Source: Candidatus Zhuqueibacterota bacterium 4484_219 (lineage in GTDB: Bacteria; Zhuqueibacterota; JdFR-76; 4484-219). From it: 10,066 bases of DNA. The notes under the pieces were generated by a model that saw nothing but the letters and a program-made list of their open reading frames with translations, did not search any database and was not told where the DNA came from. Shown piece by piece: positions 1 through 7,208 of the stretch. The stretch covers positions 1-10,066 of the forward strand of contig MZGM01000022.1 of assembly GCA_002085035.1 (NCBI GenBank). The letters are read 5' to 3'. The translations under genes and the position numbers were made by a program. Numbering within the stretch: position 1 is the first letter of the stretch; each line of letters starts with the position of its first letter.

Positions 1-986
1 GTATGGAGTTAAGCTCGGCAACAATCCTTTTGGGCGGTACACTTACGCTATTTTTTTCTGCCAAATTCCTATTTGGTTCTGTGCGCCTATTTATGCAAAG
101 AATTTTTACTGAAGTGGGTTGTTTTGAACTTAATCCGGAAAATGTCCAGAGTTTAATTTTGAGCACTATGCTTTTTTTAGCCAAGGCTTTGGCGCCATTG
201 GTGTTGAGTTTAATTATTATTGGTATCTTGGTCAATTTCGCTCAAGTTGGAATAGTTTTTTCCGCCGAGATACTAACTCCGGATGCAAACAAAATTAACC
301 CAATTAGTGGCCTTAAAAGACTTTTTTCACTCAAAGCAGCGATGGAATTACTTAAAGGAATTCTTAAAATTGTTCTTGTCGCTTGCGTTGTCTATCTTAC
401 TATTAAAAGCAAAGTAAGAAGTTTTTTCCCCTTGATGGATGCAGGAGTTGGCCAGATTGTCAGTTTTTTCAGCACTGGGATTTTCCAAATAGCCATACGC
501 AGTTCTGTTGCACTTTTGGTACTTGCAGTTATGGACTACGGCTTTCAAAAGTGGGATTACGAACGTAACCTTCGTATGACTAAACAAGAAGTAAAAGAAG
601 AATTCAAACAGCACGAAGGCGACCCTCTAATTAAGTCTCGCATTCGTAGTTTGCAACGTGAAATGGCACGGCGGCGCATGATGGCTGAAGTACCCAAAGC
701 CGATGTAGTAATCACTAACCCGGTACATCTTGCTGTAGCCCTGAAGTACGATGCTACTACGATGACTGCCCCCACTGTGTTAGCTAAAGGTAAGCGCAAG
801 ATAGCGGAAAAGATCAAAACAATTGCCCAGGAGCATGGAATACCAATTGTAGAAAACGTAGAGCTTGCCCAGGTTTTATTTAAAACTACCGAAATTGGGA
901 TGGAAATTCCTGCAGAACTTTATCGCAGTGTGGCCGAAATTTTGGCTTACATCTATCGCTTGAATCAATCTAAAGCTGTAGGGTAA
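1..986 (+). CDS. flhB: Flagellar export apparatus protein FlhB, 5'-truncated by window edge
   Basis: FlhB is an inner-membrane part of the flagellar type III export gate and switches export from rod/hook to filament substrates. The first two bases finish a codon, and the Met at position 3 is probably internal: FlhB normally has about 30 more charged residues before the first membrane segment, which is where this reading frame begins. Numbered from that Met, hydrophobic segments lie near residues 5-30, 54-82, 115-135 and 152-177. They are followed by the basic linker (GDPLIKSRIR near 206) and the cytoplasmic autocleavage domain. The cleavage motif is NPVH (239-242) instead of the usual NPTH. 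The C-terminal part (VENVELAQVLF, EIPAELYRSVAEILAYIYR) is typical. The stop lies 16 bases before flhA. The EscU/YscU/SpaS family of injectisomes is related, but the flhA-flhF-flhG-fliA context settles the flagellar assignment. Confidence 0.97.
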   Translation, partial: MELSSATILLGGTLTLFFSAKFLFGSVRLFMQRIFTEVGCFELNPENVQSLILSTMLFLAKALAPLVLSLIIIGILVNFAQVGIVFSAEILTPDANKINPISGLKRLFSLKAAMELLKGILKIVLVACVVYLTIKSKVRSFFPLMDAGVGQIVSFFSTGIFQIAIRSSVALLVLAVMDYGFQKWDYERNLRMTKQEVKEEFKQHEGDPLIKSRIRSLQREMARRRMMAEVPKADVVITNPVHLAVALKYDATTMTAPTVLAKGKRKIAEKIKTIAQEHGIPIVENVELAQVLFKTTEIGMEIPAELYRSVAEILAYIYRLNQSKAVG

Positions 987-1002
987 AAATAAACAAATAC
1001 TA

Positions 1003-3066
1003 ATGACTCAAAACACAAATTTGTACAATCGTTTACTGAACCAAAGTGACGTTCTGATAGCCGTCGGAGTTATCCTGATTTTGACGGTGATGATCATTCC
1101 ACTACCAACGTCATTTTTGGATCTTTTACTAGTAGTAAACATCAGTCTATCGTTGACTATTCTATTGGTGGCAATGTATTTGACTGAACCGTTAGAATTA
1201 TCGGTATTTCCAGGTCTATTGTTAGTCATGACCCTCTATCGGCTCTCGTTAAATGTAGCTTCCACGCGTCTGATTTTAGGGGATGCTTATGCTGGTAAGG
1301 TTATTTCGGCATTCGGCAATTTTGTTGTCAAAGGTAACTATGTAGTTGGTTTTGTAATCTTTCTAATTTTAGTAGTTATTCAATTTGTAGTTATTACTAA
1401 AGGTGCTGGACGAATTGCCGAGGTAGCGGCACGCTTCACTCTCGACGCCATGCCTGGCAAACAGATGTCCATAGATGCCGATTTGAATGCAGGCCTCATA
1501 GATGAAGATGAAGCTCGGAAACGTCGTAAAAAAATTGCCCGGGAAGCTGATTTTTACGGAGCAATGGACGGTGCTTCCAAATTTGTGCGCGGCGATGCAA
1601 TAGCCGGGCTAATCATTACTCTTATTAATATTCTGGGAGGATTTATTATTGGAATCGCTCAGAAGAAAATGGCCCTAGACGAAGCATTGCAAACGTACAC
1701 TTTGCTGACAGTAGGTGATGGGCTTGTTTCCCAAATTCCGGCTTTGATTATTTCTACTGCTGCCGGTATTGTGGTTACTCGGGCTACTTCTGAATCGAAC
1801 CTGGGACATGATTTAGCCACTCAACTTTTGCGGCAATCGCGTGCGTTGTACGTGGTAGCCGGAGCGTTGTTCTTCTTCGGATTAACGCCTGGATTGCCAA
1901 CGTTGCCTTTTTTTGTACTTGCCACCATGGCCGGATTTGTTGCACGTACCTCAGCCAAAGCAGAAAAGACCGCTCTGGCCGAAGAAGCACAAATAGCTGC
2001 CCGAGAAGAAACCGAAGAGGAAAATATCGAACGCTATCTCCAGGTCGATCCCCTTGAAATTGAAATTGGCTACAGCCTTATTCCATTGGTAGACGAAGAA
2101 CAAGGCGGTGACCTTTTGCATCGGATTACAGCTATTCGAAAACAATGTGCTATCGAATTGGGAATTATTATTCCCCCCATTCGCATTCGGGACAACATTA
2201 GCCTGGAACCAGACAAGTACGTCATCAAGATTCGAGGAGTAGAAGTCGCTGAGGGACGAATCTTGATGAGTCGATTGCTTGCATTAAGCTCGGAACCAAC
2301 TTCTCAAAAATTGGAAGGAATCCCTACTAAAGATCCTGCCTTCAATCTGCCTGCGTTGTGGATCCCTGTACATTTAAAGGATAAGGCAGAGAAAATGAAT
2401 TACACAGTGGTAGAGCCTGATGCAGTGTTGGCTACGCATTTACGTGAAGTCATTAAAAATCACGCACATGAAATTCTGAACCGCCAGAATGTTCATGAGC
2501 TTATCGAGAATGTAAAGAAAGAAAACACTACTGTTGTAGAAGAATTGGTGCCCAATTTGTTAACTATTGGACAAATCCAAAAAGTTCTCCAGAATCTTCT
2601 GCGAGAAAAAGTGCCAATTCGCGACTTAGTAACGATTTTGGAAGTACTTGCTGACCATGCTGCTACCACAAAAGACACCGATGTGTTAACCGAGTACGTA
2701 CGGCATGCATTAGCAAAAACTATTTACAAATCCTATGTTTCTACTGATGGAGTGCTGTATGCAATGGTTTTGGAACCACGGTTAGAAAACTTATTGACCG
2801 AGAATTTAAACCAAAATAAAGAGATGGGACTTAATTTAGAACCTCATTTATTGAAACAGCTTTACAGCAAAATAAAGCTTTTAGCAGACACAATGTCCAA
2901 CCGGGGAAATACACCATTGATTCTGTGTTCGCCTATGATTCGTCTTTACTTTAAGCGTTTAATTGAAATGGCATTTCCCCAGATTGTGGTTCTTTCGTAC
3001 AGTGAAATCCCACCTGATGTAGAAATTCAATCTATTGGAACAATAGGATTGGACAATGAGAATTAA
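1003..3066 (+). CDS. flhA: Flagellar export gate protein FlhA
   Basis: FlhA forms the large export-gate ring; its membrane half couples proton flow to export and its cytoplasmic half docks chaperone-substrate complexes. The 687-residue product has the usual family length. Residues about 17-310 are the multi-span membrane part. It includes the FHIPEP-family signature (DAMPGKQMSIDADLNAG, about 148-164) and the FVRGDAIAG segment (about 194-202), whose Asp is a conserved charged residue of the channel. A charged linker (about 320-345, rich in Glu/Ala) leads to the cytoplasmic domain (about 350-687) with typical blocks such as IPPIRIRDN and SYSEIPPDV. The start is the only ATG that keeps the N-terminal part of FlhA. 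It lacks a Shine-Dalgarno sequence; the leader is A-rich. The last 11 bases overlap flhF. Confidence 0.98.
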   Translation: MTQNTNLYNRLLNQSDVLIAVGVILILTVMIIPLPTSFLDLLLVVNISLSLTILLVAMYLTEPLELSVFPGLLLVMTLYRLSLNVASTRLILGDAYAGKVISAFGNFVVKGNYVVGFVIFLILVVIQFVVITKGAGRIAEVAARFTLDAMPGKQMSIDADLNAGLIDEDEARKRRKKIAREADFYGAMDGASKFVRGDAIAGLIITLINILGGFIIGIAQKKMALDEALQTYTLLTVGDGLVSQIPALIISTAAGIVVTRATSESNLGHDLATQLLRQSRALYVVAGALFFFGLTPGLPTLPFFVLATMAGFVARTSAKAEKTALAEEAQIAAREETEEENIERYLQVDPLEIEIGYSLIPLVDEEQGGDLLHRITAIRKQCAIELGIIIPPIRIRDNISLEPDKYVIKIRGVEVAEGRILMSRLLALSSEPTSQKLEGIPTKDPAFNLPALWIPVHLKDKAEKMNYTVVEPDAVLATHLREVIKNHAHEILNRQNVHELIENVKKENTTVVEELVPNLLTIGQIQKVLQNLLREKVPIRDLVTILEVLADHAATTKDTDVLTEYVRHALAKTIYKSYVSTDGVLYAMVLEPRLENLLTENLNQNKEMGLNLEPHLLKQLYSKIKLLADTMSNRGNTPLILCSPMIRLYFKRLIEMAFPQIVVLSYSEIPPDVEIQSIGTIGLDNEN
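3045..3048 (+). promoter_or_regulatory. Ribosome binding site for flhF inside flhA
   Basis: AGGA sits 7 bases before the ATG at 3056, within the flhA coding region. It supports the 11-base overlapping start and suggests translational coupling of flhF to flhA. Confidence 0.6.
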
Positions 3067-4186
3067 AAAATTTGTTGCAGAGTCAGTTCAACAAGCCCTG
3101 GAAAACATTAAGGTTGAATTAGGGCCAGATGCGATTATTTTAAGTATTCAAGAAATAACCGCTGCAAAAGGAGGTCGAAAAAAAAGGCCGAGGGTAGAAG
3201 TAACAGCTGCAGTGGACGAGGAGGTTAGAACTTCTGTAGGACAACCAGCAAAACGCACGGTTGCTTATTCGGAAACTCCCGCTTCGCCATCGAACAGCAC
3301 TGGTGAAAATGGCATCCTCAAGTTGCAGCGAGAATTGACTGATTTGCGGCAACAGTTAACTCAAATCGCTCAGCTTAAAAATCATCTTCGGATTCCTACA
3401 GAATTTCTGGAGACCTATCTCACACTTTTAAATCAAGGTGTAAATGAAGAGGTCGCTCAGGATTTTGTCCGCCGACTTCAATCACAAAAACAAGTTGATG
3501 GGCAACCAGGGAATTCTTTTATTCGACGACAAGTATTGGAAGAGCTGCAACAAATTATCGTTACTGCAGAAAGCCCATGGCAGGTGCAAGAAACACCTTA
3601 TGTTATTGCCATGATAGGTCCCACTGGAGTAGGGAAGACTACTACTATTGCTAAATTAGCTGCCGCTGACAAGGTTTTTCACAACCGTAAAGTTGGATTG
3701 ATTTCGACCGACACTTATCGTATCGCTGCTGTGGAACAATTACAAACCTTTGCCAATATTGCCCAACTTCCCTTGAAAGTAGTTTACACTGCTGAGGAAA
3801 TGCAATTTGCTCTGTTTGAGCTTCGGGAAATGGATCGCGTCTACATTGATACCCCAGGACGTAGTCAAAGAAACGAGGAAGGGTTAAAAGAGTTGCAAGT
3901 ATTCTTACAGAGGGCACATCCTCACGAAACCCATCTGGTATTAAGCTTAACCACAAAGGAGATTGATTTACATGACATTGTTAAACGATTTTCAGTTATC
4001 CCCATTAATCGTATTCTTTTTACTAAATTAGATGAAACAACAAATTACGGAACAATATTGAGCCTTATCAAACACTTCAAACAACCGGTATCATATTTAA
4101 CATTTGGTCAAAACGTACCAGAAGACATTCGTAAAGCTGATACCTCGTTTATTGCAAGATTAATTTTGGGAATGGAGTGTATATGA
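3056..4186 (+). CDS. flhF: Flagellar SRP-type GTPase FlhF
   Basis: FlhF is the third SRP-family GTPase (with Ffh and FtsY). It marks the site of flagellum assembly and helps place the basal body, often at the pole. The 376-residue protein has the expected three parts. The N-terminal B domain starts MRIKKFVAES and contains LGPDAIILS; a variable basic/Ser-Pro linker covers about 38-85. The N domain is about 87-175, and the NG GTPase domain follows. Visible GTPase motifs are the P-loop GPTGVGKTT (188-196), STDTYRIAAVEQLQ (217-230), DTPGRS (265-270; DTAGRS is more usual), and TKLDE (323-327) for guanine recognition, with a closing block near 347-360 (LTFGQNVPEDI). It overlaps flhA by 11 bases and flhG by 4, the standard FlhF-FlhG pairing. 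Ffh and FtsY are excluded by the B domain and the context. Confidence 0.97.
   Translation: MRIKKFVAESVQQALENIKVELGPDAIILSIQEITAAKGGRKKRPRVEVTAAVDEEVRTSVGQPAKRTVAYSETPASPSNSTGENGILKLQRELTDLRQQLTQIAQLKNHLRIPTEFLETYLTLLNQGVNEEVAQDFVRRLQSQKQVDGQPGNSFIRRQVLEELQQIIVTAESPWQVQETPYVIAMIGPTGVGKTTTIAKLAAADKVFHNRKVGLISTDTYRIAAVEQLQTFANIAQLPLKVVYTAEEMQFALFELREMDRVYIDTPGRSQRNEEGLKELQVFLQRAHPHETHLVLSLTTKEIDLHDIVKRFSVIPINRILFTKLDETTNYGTILSLIKHFKQPVSYLTFGQNVPEDIRKADTSFIARLILGMECI
4174..4177 (+). promoter_or_regulatory. Ribosome binding site that decides the flhG start
   Basis: GGAG ends 5 bases before the ATG at 4183. An in-frame GTG at 4177 would begin on the last base of this site, so it is not a credible start. 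The ATG overlaps the flhF stop as ATGA. Confidence 0.7.
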
Positions 4187-5037
4187 AACAAGATCAAGCA
4201 TGGCGGTTGCGGGAGTTAGCTCCGGCGTTTGAGTTTTTCCCCCGCCCCGATGGAGATGCTCATCCTCGACGTATTGCAATTACTAGTGGAAAAGGTGGGG
4301 TAGGCAAAACTACAATCGCTCTCAATCTGGCAATTCTTGCCACCAAGATAGGGGAAAAAACTCTACTTATTGATGGCGATGTAAATTTAGCCAACATACC
4401 AATATTGTCCGATTCCTCGCCATCTTACACTTATGTTGATGTATTGCGAGGGCACAAAACCTTAGCTGAAATAATTTACGAATATGCTCCTGATCTTCAT
4501 ATCTTGGCTACTGGTTCAGGTATATTGGAATTGATGGACAAAGCAGCAGATTTTAACGACAAATTGCGCTACCAATTTCGACAATTGGATGGCATCTATC
4601 AGCGCATTGTAATTGATACTGCCTCGGGAATTTCCTCTGCAGTATTCAGTCAATTAGTCCAAACCGATGAAATACTTTTGGTTACTATCCCAGAGCCGTC
4701 TGCTATCGCAGATGCATATGCTATCGTAAAAATAATGACTTATTTTTATCCCAAACACCCAATTTCATTAATAGTCAATATGGCAAATTCCGAGGCTGAA
4801 GCTAAGGAAACTTTTGAAAAATTCAACTTGATTACCCAGAAGTTCTTGCAGCGGTCTTTGAAACTGGCAGGGTTTCTACTATTCGATGAAAAAGTTCGTC
4901 AATCGACTAAAACTCAAACACCCTATGTATTGAGTAATAGTAATTCTCCTTTTGGGAAAAATTTACAACAAATAGCAGACAAAATATTTACCGCTTCATC
5001 TACAGCCTCTGATCTGTGGGAGGAGCGAATCAATTGA
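4183..5037 (+). CDS. flhG: Flagellar number regulator FlhG (FleN/YlxH, MinD-like ATPase)
   Basis: FlhG is a MinD/ParA-type ATPase that limits flagellar number and stimulates the GTPase of FlhF. With the ATG start it has 284 residues. The first ten residues contain DQAWRLR (4-10), matching the DQAxxLR activator motif known to contact the FlhF dimer. The deviant Walker A motif is GKGGVGKTT (36-44). The A' region is LLIDGDVNLAN (61-71), with Asp64 and Asp66; the more usual FlhG form is DADLGLAN. The Walker B strand is RIVIDTASG (141-149). The segment IVNMANSEAEAKETF (197-211) is typical of FlhG. The C-terminal stretch (about 257-270) may form the membrane-targeting amphipathic helix of MinD-like proteins, but this is inferred. 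The start overlaps the flhF stop, so the two partners are probably made together. Chromosomal ParA or MinD is less likely given the DQAxxLR motif and position. Confidence 0.95.
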   Translation: MKQDQAWRLRELAPAFEFFPRPDGDAHPRRIAITSGKGGVGKTTIALNLAILATKIGEKTLLIDGDVNLANIPILSDSSPSYTYVDVLRGHKTLAEIIYEYAPDLHILATGSGILELMDKAADFNDKLRYQFRQLDGIYQRIVIDTASGISSAVFSQLVQTDEILLVTIPEPSAIADAYAIVKIMTYFYPKHPISLIVNMANSEAEAKETFEKFNLITQKFLQRSLKLAGFLLFDEKVRQSTKTQTPYVLSNSNSPFGKNLQQIADKIFTASSTASDLWEERIN

Positions 5038-5074
5038 ACCCAGTAAGAACAAATATTAACCGGAGAGAGTCATT

Positions 5075-5878
5075 ATGGCCGTAAGCAGTTCATACTTAAA
5101 AAATACCCAACCGCAAAAAGATGAACAGATCAATAGCAATGAGCTATGGCAACAGTACCTGGCTTGTCACGATTATCAGATAAAAGAAAAGATTATGATT
5201 CACTATTTGCCAATTGTGAAGTATGTGGTAGGGCGAATGATTATTTCGTTACCCAATTCGGTCAGTTACGATGATTTGGTTAGTGCCGGTATTATGGGAC
5301 TAATATCTGCAATTGATCGTTTCAATCCGAAATTGGGTATAAAGTTTGAAACTTTTGTAGTGCCGCGCATCAGAGGTGCTATCCTGGATGAACTGCGCTC
5401 TCTGGATTGGGTTCCCCGTTCGGTGCGTTCAAAAGCCAAAAAAGTGGAACGGGCTATCATGCAGGTAGAATCGCAACTGGGGCGCACTGCTACTCCCGAG
5501 GAGGTAGCCAAAGAACTCAATATGGATATTGATGCTTATGAAAGTATGTTGGCCAAAGTATCGGGTCACACCCTACTTTCGTTGGATAGGGAGTTCAACG
5601 AGTATAGTGATCATGTGGGAAGTCTTTATGACATGATCAAAAACTCCAAATCTGAGAATCCTCAAGAACAATTGGAAGAAGAAGAGCTAAAAGCCTTACT
5701 TGTGGAATTTATTAATGAACTACCGGATAATGAAAAATTAGTTATTGCTCTTTATTACTACGAAGAATTAACCTTGAAAGAAATAGGTGTAGTGTTGAAT
5801 ATTTCAGAATCGCGAGTATCGCAAATTCATACCAAGGCTATTAAAAATTTACGGGCTAAGTTAAAAGAATACCTATAA
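5075..5878 (+). CDS. fliA: Flagellar sigma factor, sigma-28/FliA-WhiG family
   Basis: This is an RNA polymerase sigma factor of the sigma-70 group 3 flagellar type, expected to transcribe filament, motor and chemotaxis genes. The 267 residues cover region 2 (about 24-112, with YDDLVSAGIMGLISAIDRF and the LDELRSLDWVPRSVR block that is highly typical of FliA/WhiG). Region 3 is about 113-165 (GRTATPEEVAKELNM). Region 4 is about 205-264 and ends in a helix-turn-helix (LTLKEIGVVLNISESRVSQIHTKA is split here as LTLKEIGVVLNI then SESRVSQIHTKA). Region 1.1 is absent, as expected for this family. The ATG is preceded by GGAGAGA (5062-5068). The gap after flhG, 37 bases, is the largest in the window, and I see no convincing promoter in it. 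No recognisable FlgM anti-sigma gene is present here. Sporulation sigma factors are related, but the flagellar context favours FliA. Confidence 0.94.
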   Translation: MAVSSSYLKNTQPQKDEQINSNELWQQYLACHDYQIKEKIMIHYLPIVKYVVGRMIISLPNSVSYDDLVSAGIMGLISAIDRFNPKLGIKFETFVVPRIRGAILDELRSLDWVPRSVRSKAKKVERAIMQVESQLGRTATPEEVAKELNMDIDAYESMLAKVSGHTLLSLDREFNEYSDHVGSLYDMIKNSKSENPQEQLEEEELKALLVEFINELPDNEKLVIALYYYEELTLKEIGVVLNISESRVSQIHTKAIKNLRAKLKEYL

Positions 5879-5893
5879 AGGCCAATAGGCCAA
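5879..5893 (+). repeat. Short tandem direct repeat before the small-protein gene
   Basis: AGGCCAA occurs twice with an 8-base period (5879-5885 and 5887-5893). Because GGCC is self-complementary, the two copies can also form a 4-bp stem with an AATA loop just upstream of the ribosome binding site. It is too short to call a terminator and has no U-run. Confidence 0.4.
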
Positions 5894-5900
5894 AGGAGGG
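5892..5900 (+). promoter_or_regulatory. Strong ribosome binding site for the small charged protein
   Basis: AAAGGAGGG is the best Shine-Dalgarno match in the window and lies 3 bases from the ATG at 5904 (measured from its last G; 5 or more from the GGAG core). It supports this short frame as a real gene, possibly a well-translated one. Confidence 0.65.
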
Positions 5901-5903
5901 CTT

Positions 5904-6230
5904 ATGGTAAGGCCCTTGGATTTACAGGACAATTTGTCGAAATTTCCTCTGTTGGAAAAGGTACATGAAGCTCAACGAGCACTGCCCCAAATTCATCATG
6001 ACACTTTTATCCGTAGCTTGAATGAACAGTTGGCGGAAAAAATGAAAAAGACCCAAGACTCTAAAGAGACCGAAAAAGGGGTAATTCGCGATCGGCAACA
6101 GAAAGAACAAAAGCGTGGTAAAGAGAAAAAACACTCTATCCATGGAGTTACAGCAGAATCTGAAGATGATTCACAGGGCAAAGGAGAGTCTAAAGATCGT
6201 CCACCTCATCACATCGATATTGTTGTTTGA
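5904..6230 (+). CDS. Small, highly charged hypothetical protein encoded directly after fliA
   Basis: The 108-residue product has no fold I can name. Residues 1-50 look helical and amphipathic (RPLDLQDNLSKFPLLEKV, then FIRSLNEQLAEKMKK). Residues 50-100 are extremely rich in Lys, Glu, Asp, Gln, Arg and Ser and are probably disordered. The chain ends with a short hydrophobic tail, HIDIVV. There is no signal peptide or membrane segment, so it is probably cytoplasmic. From general memory, small charged proteins that start near (R/x)P(L/I)D(L/M)Q and end in an ID-type tail occur beside flagellar genes in several phyla; I cannot verify this here. A strong ribosome binding site and operon position support its reality. 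An anti-sigma role next to fliA is possible by position only, and the sequence does not look like FlgM. Function unknown. Confidence 0.82.
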   Translation: MVRPLDLQDNLSKFPLLEKVHEAQRALPQIHHDTFIRSLNEQLAEKMKKTQDSKETEKGVIRDRQQKEQKRGKEKKHSIHGVTAESEDDSQGKGESKDRPPHHIDIVV

Positions 6231-6252
6231 AAGTAAGGCAAACTTAACTTAA

Positions 6253-6257
6253 GGGAG
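6253..6257 (+). promoter_or_regulatory. Ribosome binding site supporting a TTG start
   Basis: GGGAG lies 7 bases before the TTG at 6265. No ATG occurs in this frame until beyond residue 100, after the HDOD fold has begun, so TTG is the start. Confidence 0.65.
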
Positions 6258-6264
6258 AACAGGA

Positions 6265-7206
6265 TTGACCGACACACTTTTGCCAGAAAGAATTAAGAAT
6301 ATCACCCAACACATTTTTCAGTTGCCGACACTTCCTACTACTGGAGCAAAATTGATCGAACTGATTGACAATCCCGAAACTTCGGCAACTGAACTCAGTC
6401 AACTTATTGCCAGTGATCAAGTGCTTGTGGCCCAGATACTGAAATTGGCTAATTCGTCCTATTACGGTTTTCCGCGTCAGATAAATACACTTACCCTTGC
6501 TATTGTGGTTTTGGGATTCGACACGCTGAAAAATTTAGGTTTAAGCATTTCTGTTATCGATCGGTTCTCAAAATTGAGTGAAGAATTGTCATTTGATTTT
6601 TCCTTATTTTGGGAACACGCCATAGCTTGCGGTATTGCCAGTAAGATGATTGCAAGGGAGAACAAATATCGTGTAAGCGGCGAGGGATTCGTTACGGGAT
6701 TATTGCATGATATTGGTAAATTAGTAGTGAATTTGTATTTTCGCAAGGAGTTTGAGAAGATTTTTTGGTTAATGTTAGAAAGCAACGAACCAATGTACAA
6801 GGTTGAGTTGCGGGTGTTGGAAAACGTCAACCATGCAGATATAGGTGCCTGGTTAGCAGAAAAATGGAATCTACCACCTAAATTGGTAGAGGGTATTCGT
6901 TATCATCATAATCCTGCAAAAGTTTGCCAGAATCCTCAATTACCAGCTATTGTTCACGTGGCAGATTATCTGGTTAAAAGTCTGGGAGTGGGCTTTTCAG
7001 GTGATTTCTCCACACCTCAATATGATGTTCAGGTGCTTGATTTATTGCAGTTAGAAAAAGATGAGCAGGGAAATATCAATCTGGGGTACTATCTGCAGTG
7101 TCTTACTGAGGAGTTAGAAAAAGCACAGATATTTTTTCATGTAATTTCTCCTAAGGAAAAAGTGCTAACTCAGAAGCTTTCCCAAAATCACAAAGGAGCG
7201 TGTTAA
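6265..7206 (+). CDS. HDOD-domain signalling protein
   Basis: HDOD proteins are HD-superfamily regulators found in bacterial signalling and motility networks; the biochemical role of most is unproven. The 313-residue protein uses a TTG start backed by GGGAG. The HDOD domain runs from about residue 14 to 215: LPTLPTTGAKLIELI at 20-34, then SDQVLVAQILKLANSSYYG near 50-68, the block most typical of the family. Unlike degenerate members, it shows a complete HD-type ligand set in order: His118 (WEHAIACG), His148-Asp149 (LLHDIGK), His190 (NHADIGAWL), His214-His215 (RYHHNP) and Asp234 (HVADYL). The GYP motif of c-di-GMP phosphodiesterases is absent. The remaining C-terminal tail (about 245-313) is unassigned. 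No membrane segment is visible. The stop lies 2 bases before the kinase gene, whose ribosome binding site is inside this gene, so the two are likely co-translated and may act together. Confidence 0.93.
   Translation: MTDTLLPERIKNITQHIFQLPTLPTTGAKLIELIDNPETSATELSQLIASDQVLVAQILKLANSSYYGFPRQINTLTLAIVVLGFDTLKNLGLSISVIDRFSKLSEELSFDFSLFWEHAIACGIASKMIARENKYRVSGEGFVTGLLHDIGKLVVNLYFRKEFEKIFWLMLESNEPMYKVELRVLENVNHADIGAWLAEKWNLPPKLVEGIRYHHNPAKVCQNPQLPAIVHVADYLVKSLGVGFSGDFSTPQYDVQVLDLLQLEKDEQGNINLGYYLQCLTEELEKAQIFFHVISPKEKVLTQKLSQNHKGAC
7192..7198 (+). promoter_or_regulatory. Ribosome binding site that decides the kinase start
   Basis: AAAGGAG lies 10 bases before the ATG at 7209. An in-frame GTG at 7200 is only 1 base from the site and is therefore rejected. 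The site lies within the last codons of the HDOD gene. Confidence 0.7.
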
Positions 7207-7208
7207 CC

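Noticed and set aside
3651..3956. 101-codon reverse-strand open frame within flhF
   Set aside because: It is antisense to the conserved GTPase domain and is best explained by codon composition.
4177..4182. GTG as an alternative flhG start
   Set aside because: It overlaps the GGAG site that serves the ATG at 4183.
5038..5074. Internal promoter or terminator between flhG and fliA
   Set aside because: No convincing -35/-10, sigma-28 or sigma-54 element and no hairpin with U-run can be read in this 37-base gap.
5904..6230. Small protein as FlgM anti-sigma factor
   Set aside because: Position is suggestive, but the sequence lacks the FlgM C-terminal helical pattern; kept as unknown.
6477..6830. 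117-codon reverse-strand open frame within the HDOD gene
   Set aside because: It is antisense to a clearly coding region with recognised motifs and its translation shows no family features.
7200..7208. GTG as an alternative kinase start
   Set aside because: It is 1 base from the ribosome binding site; ATG 7209 is properly spaced.
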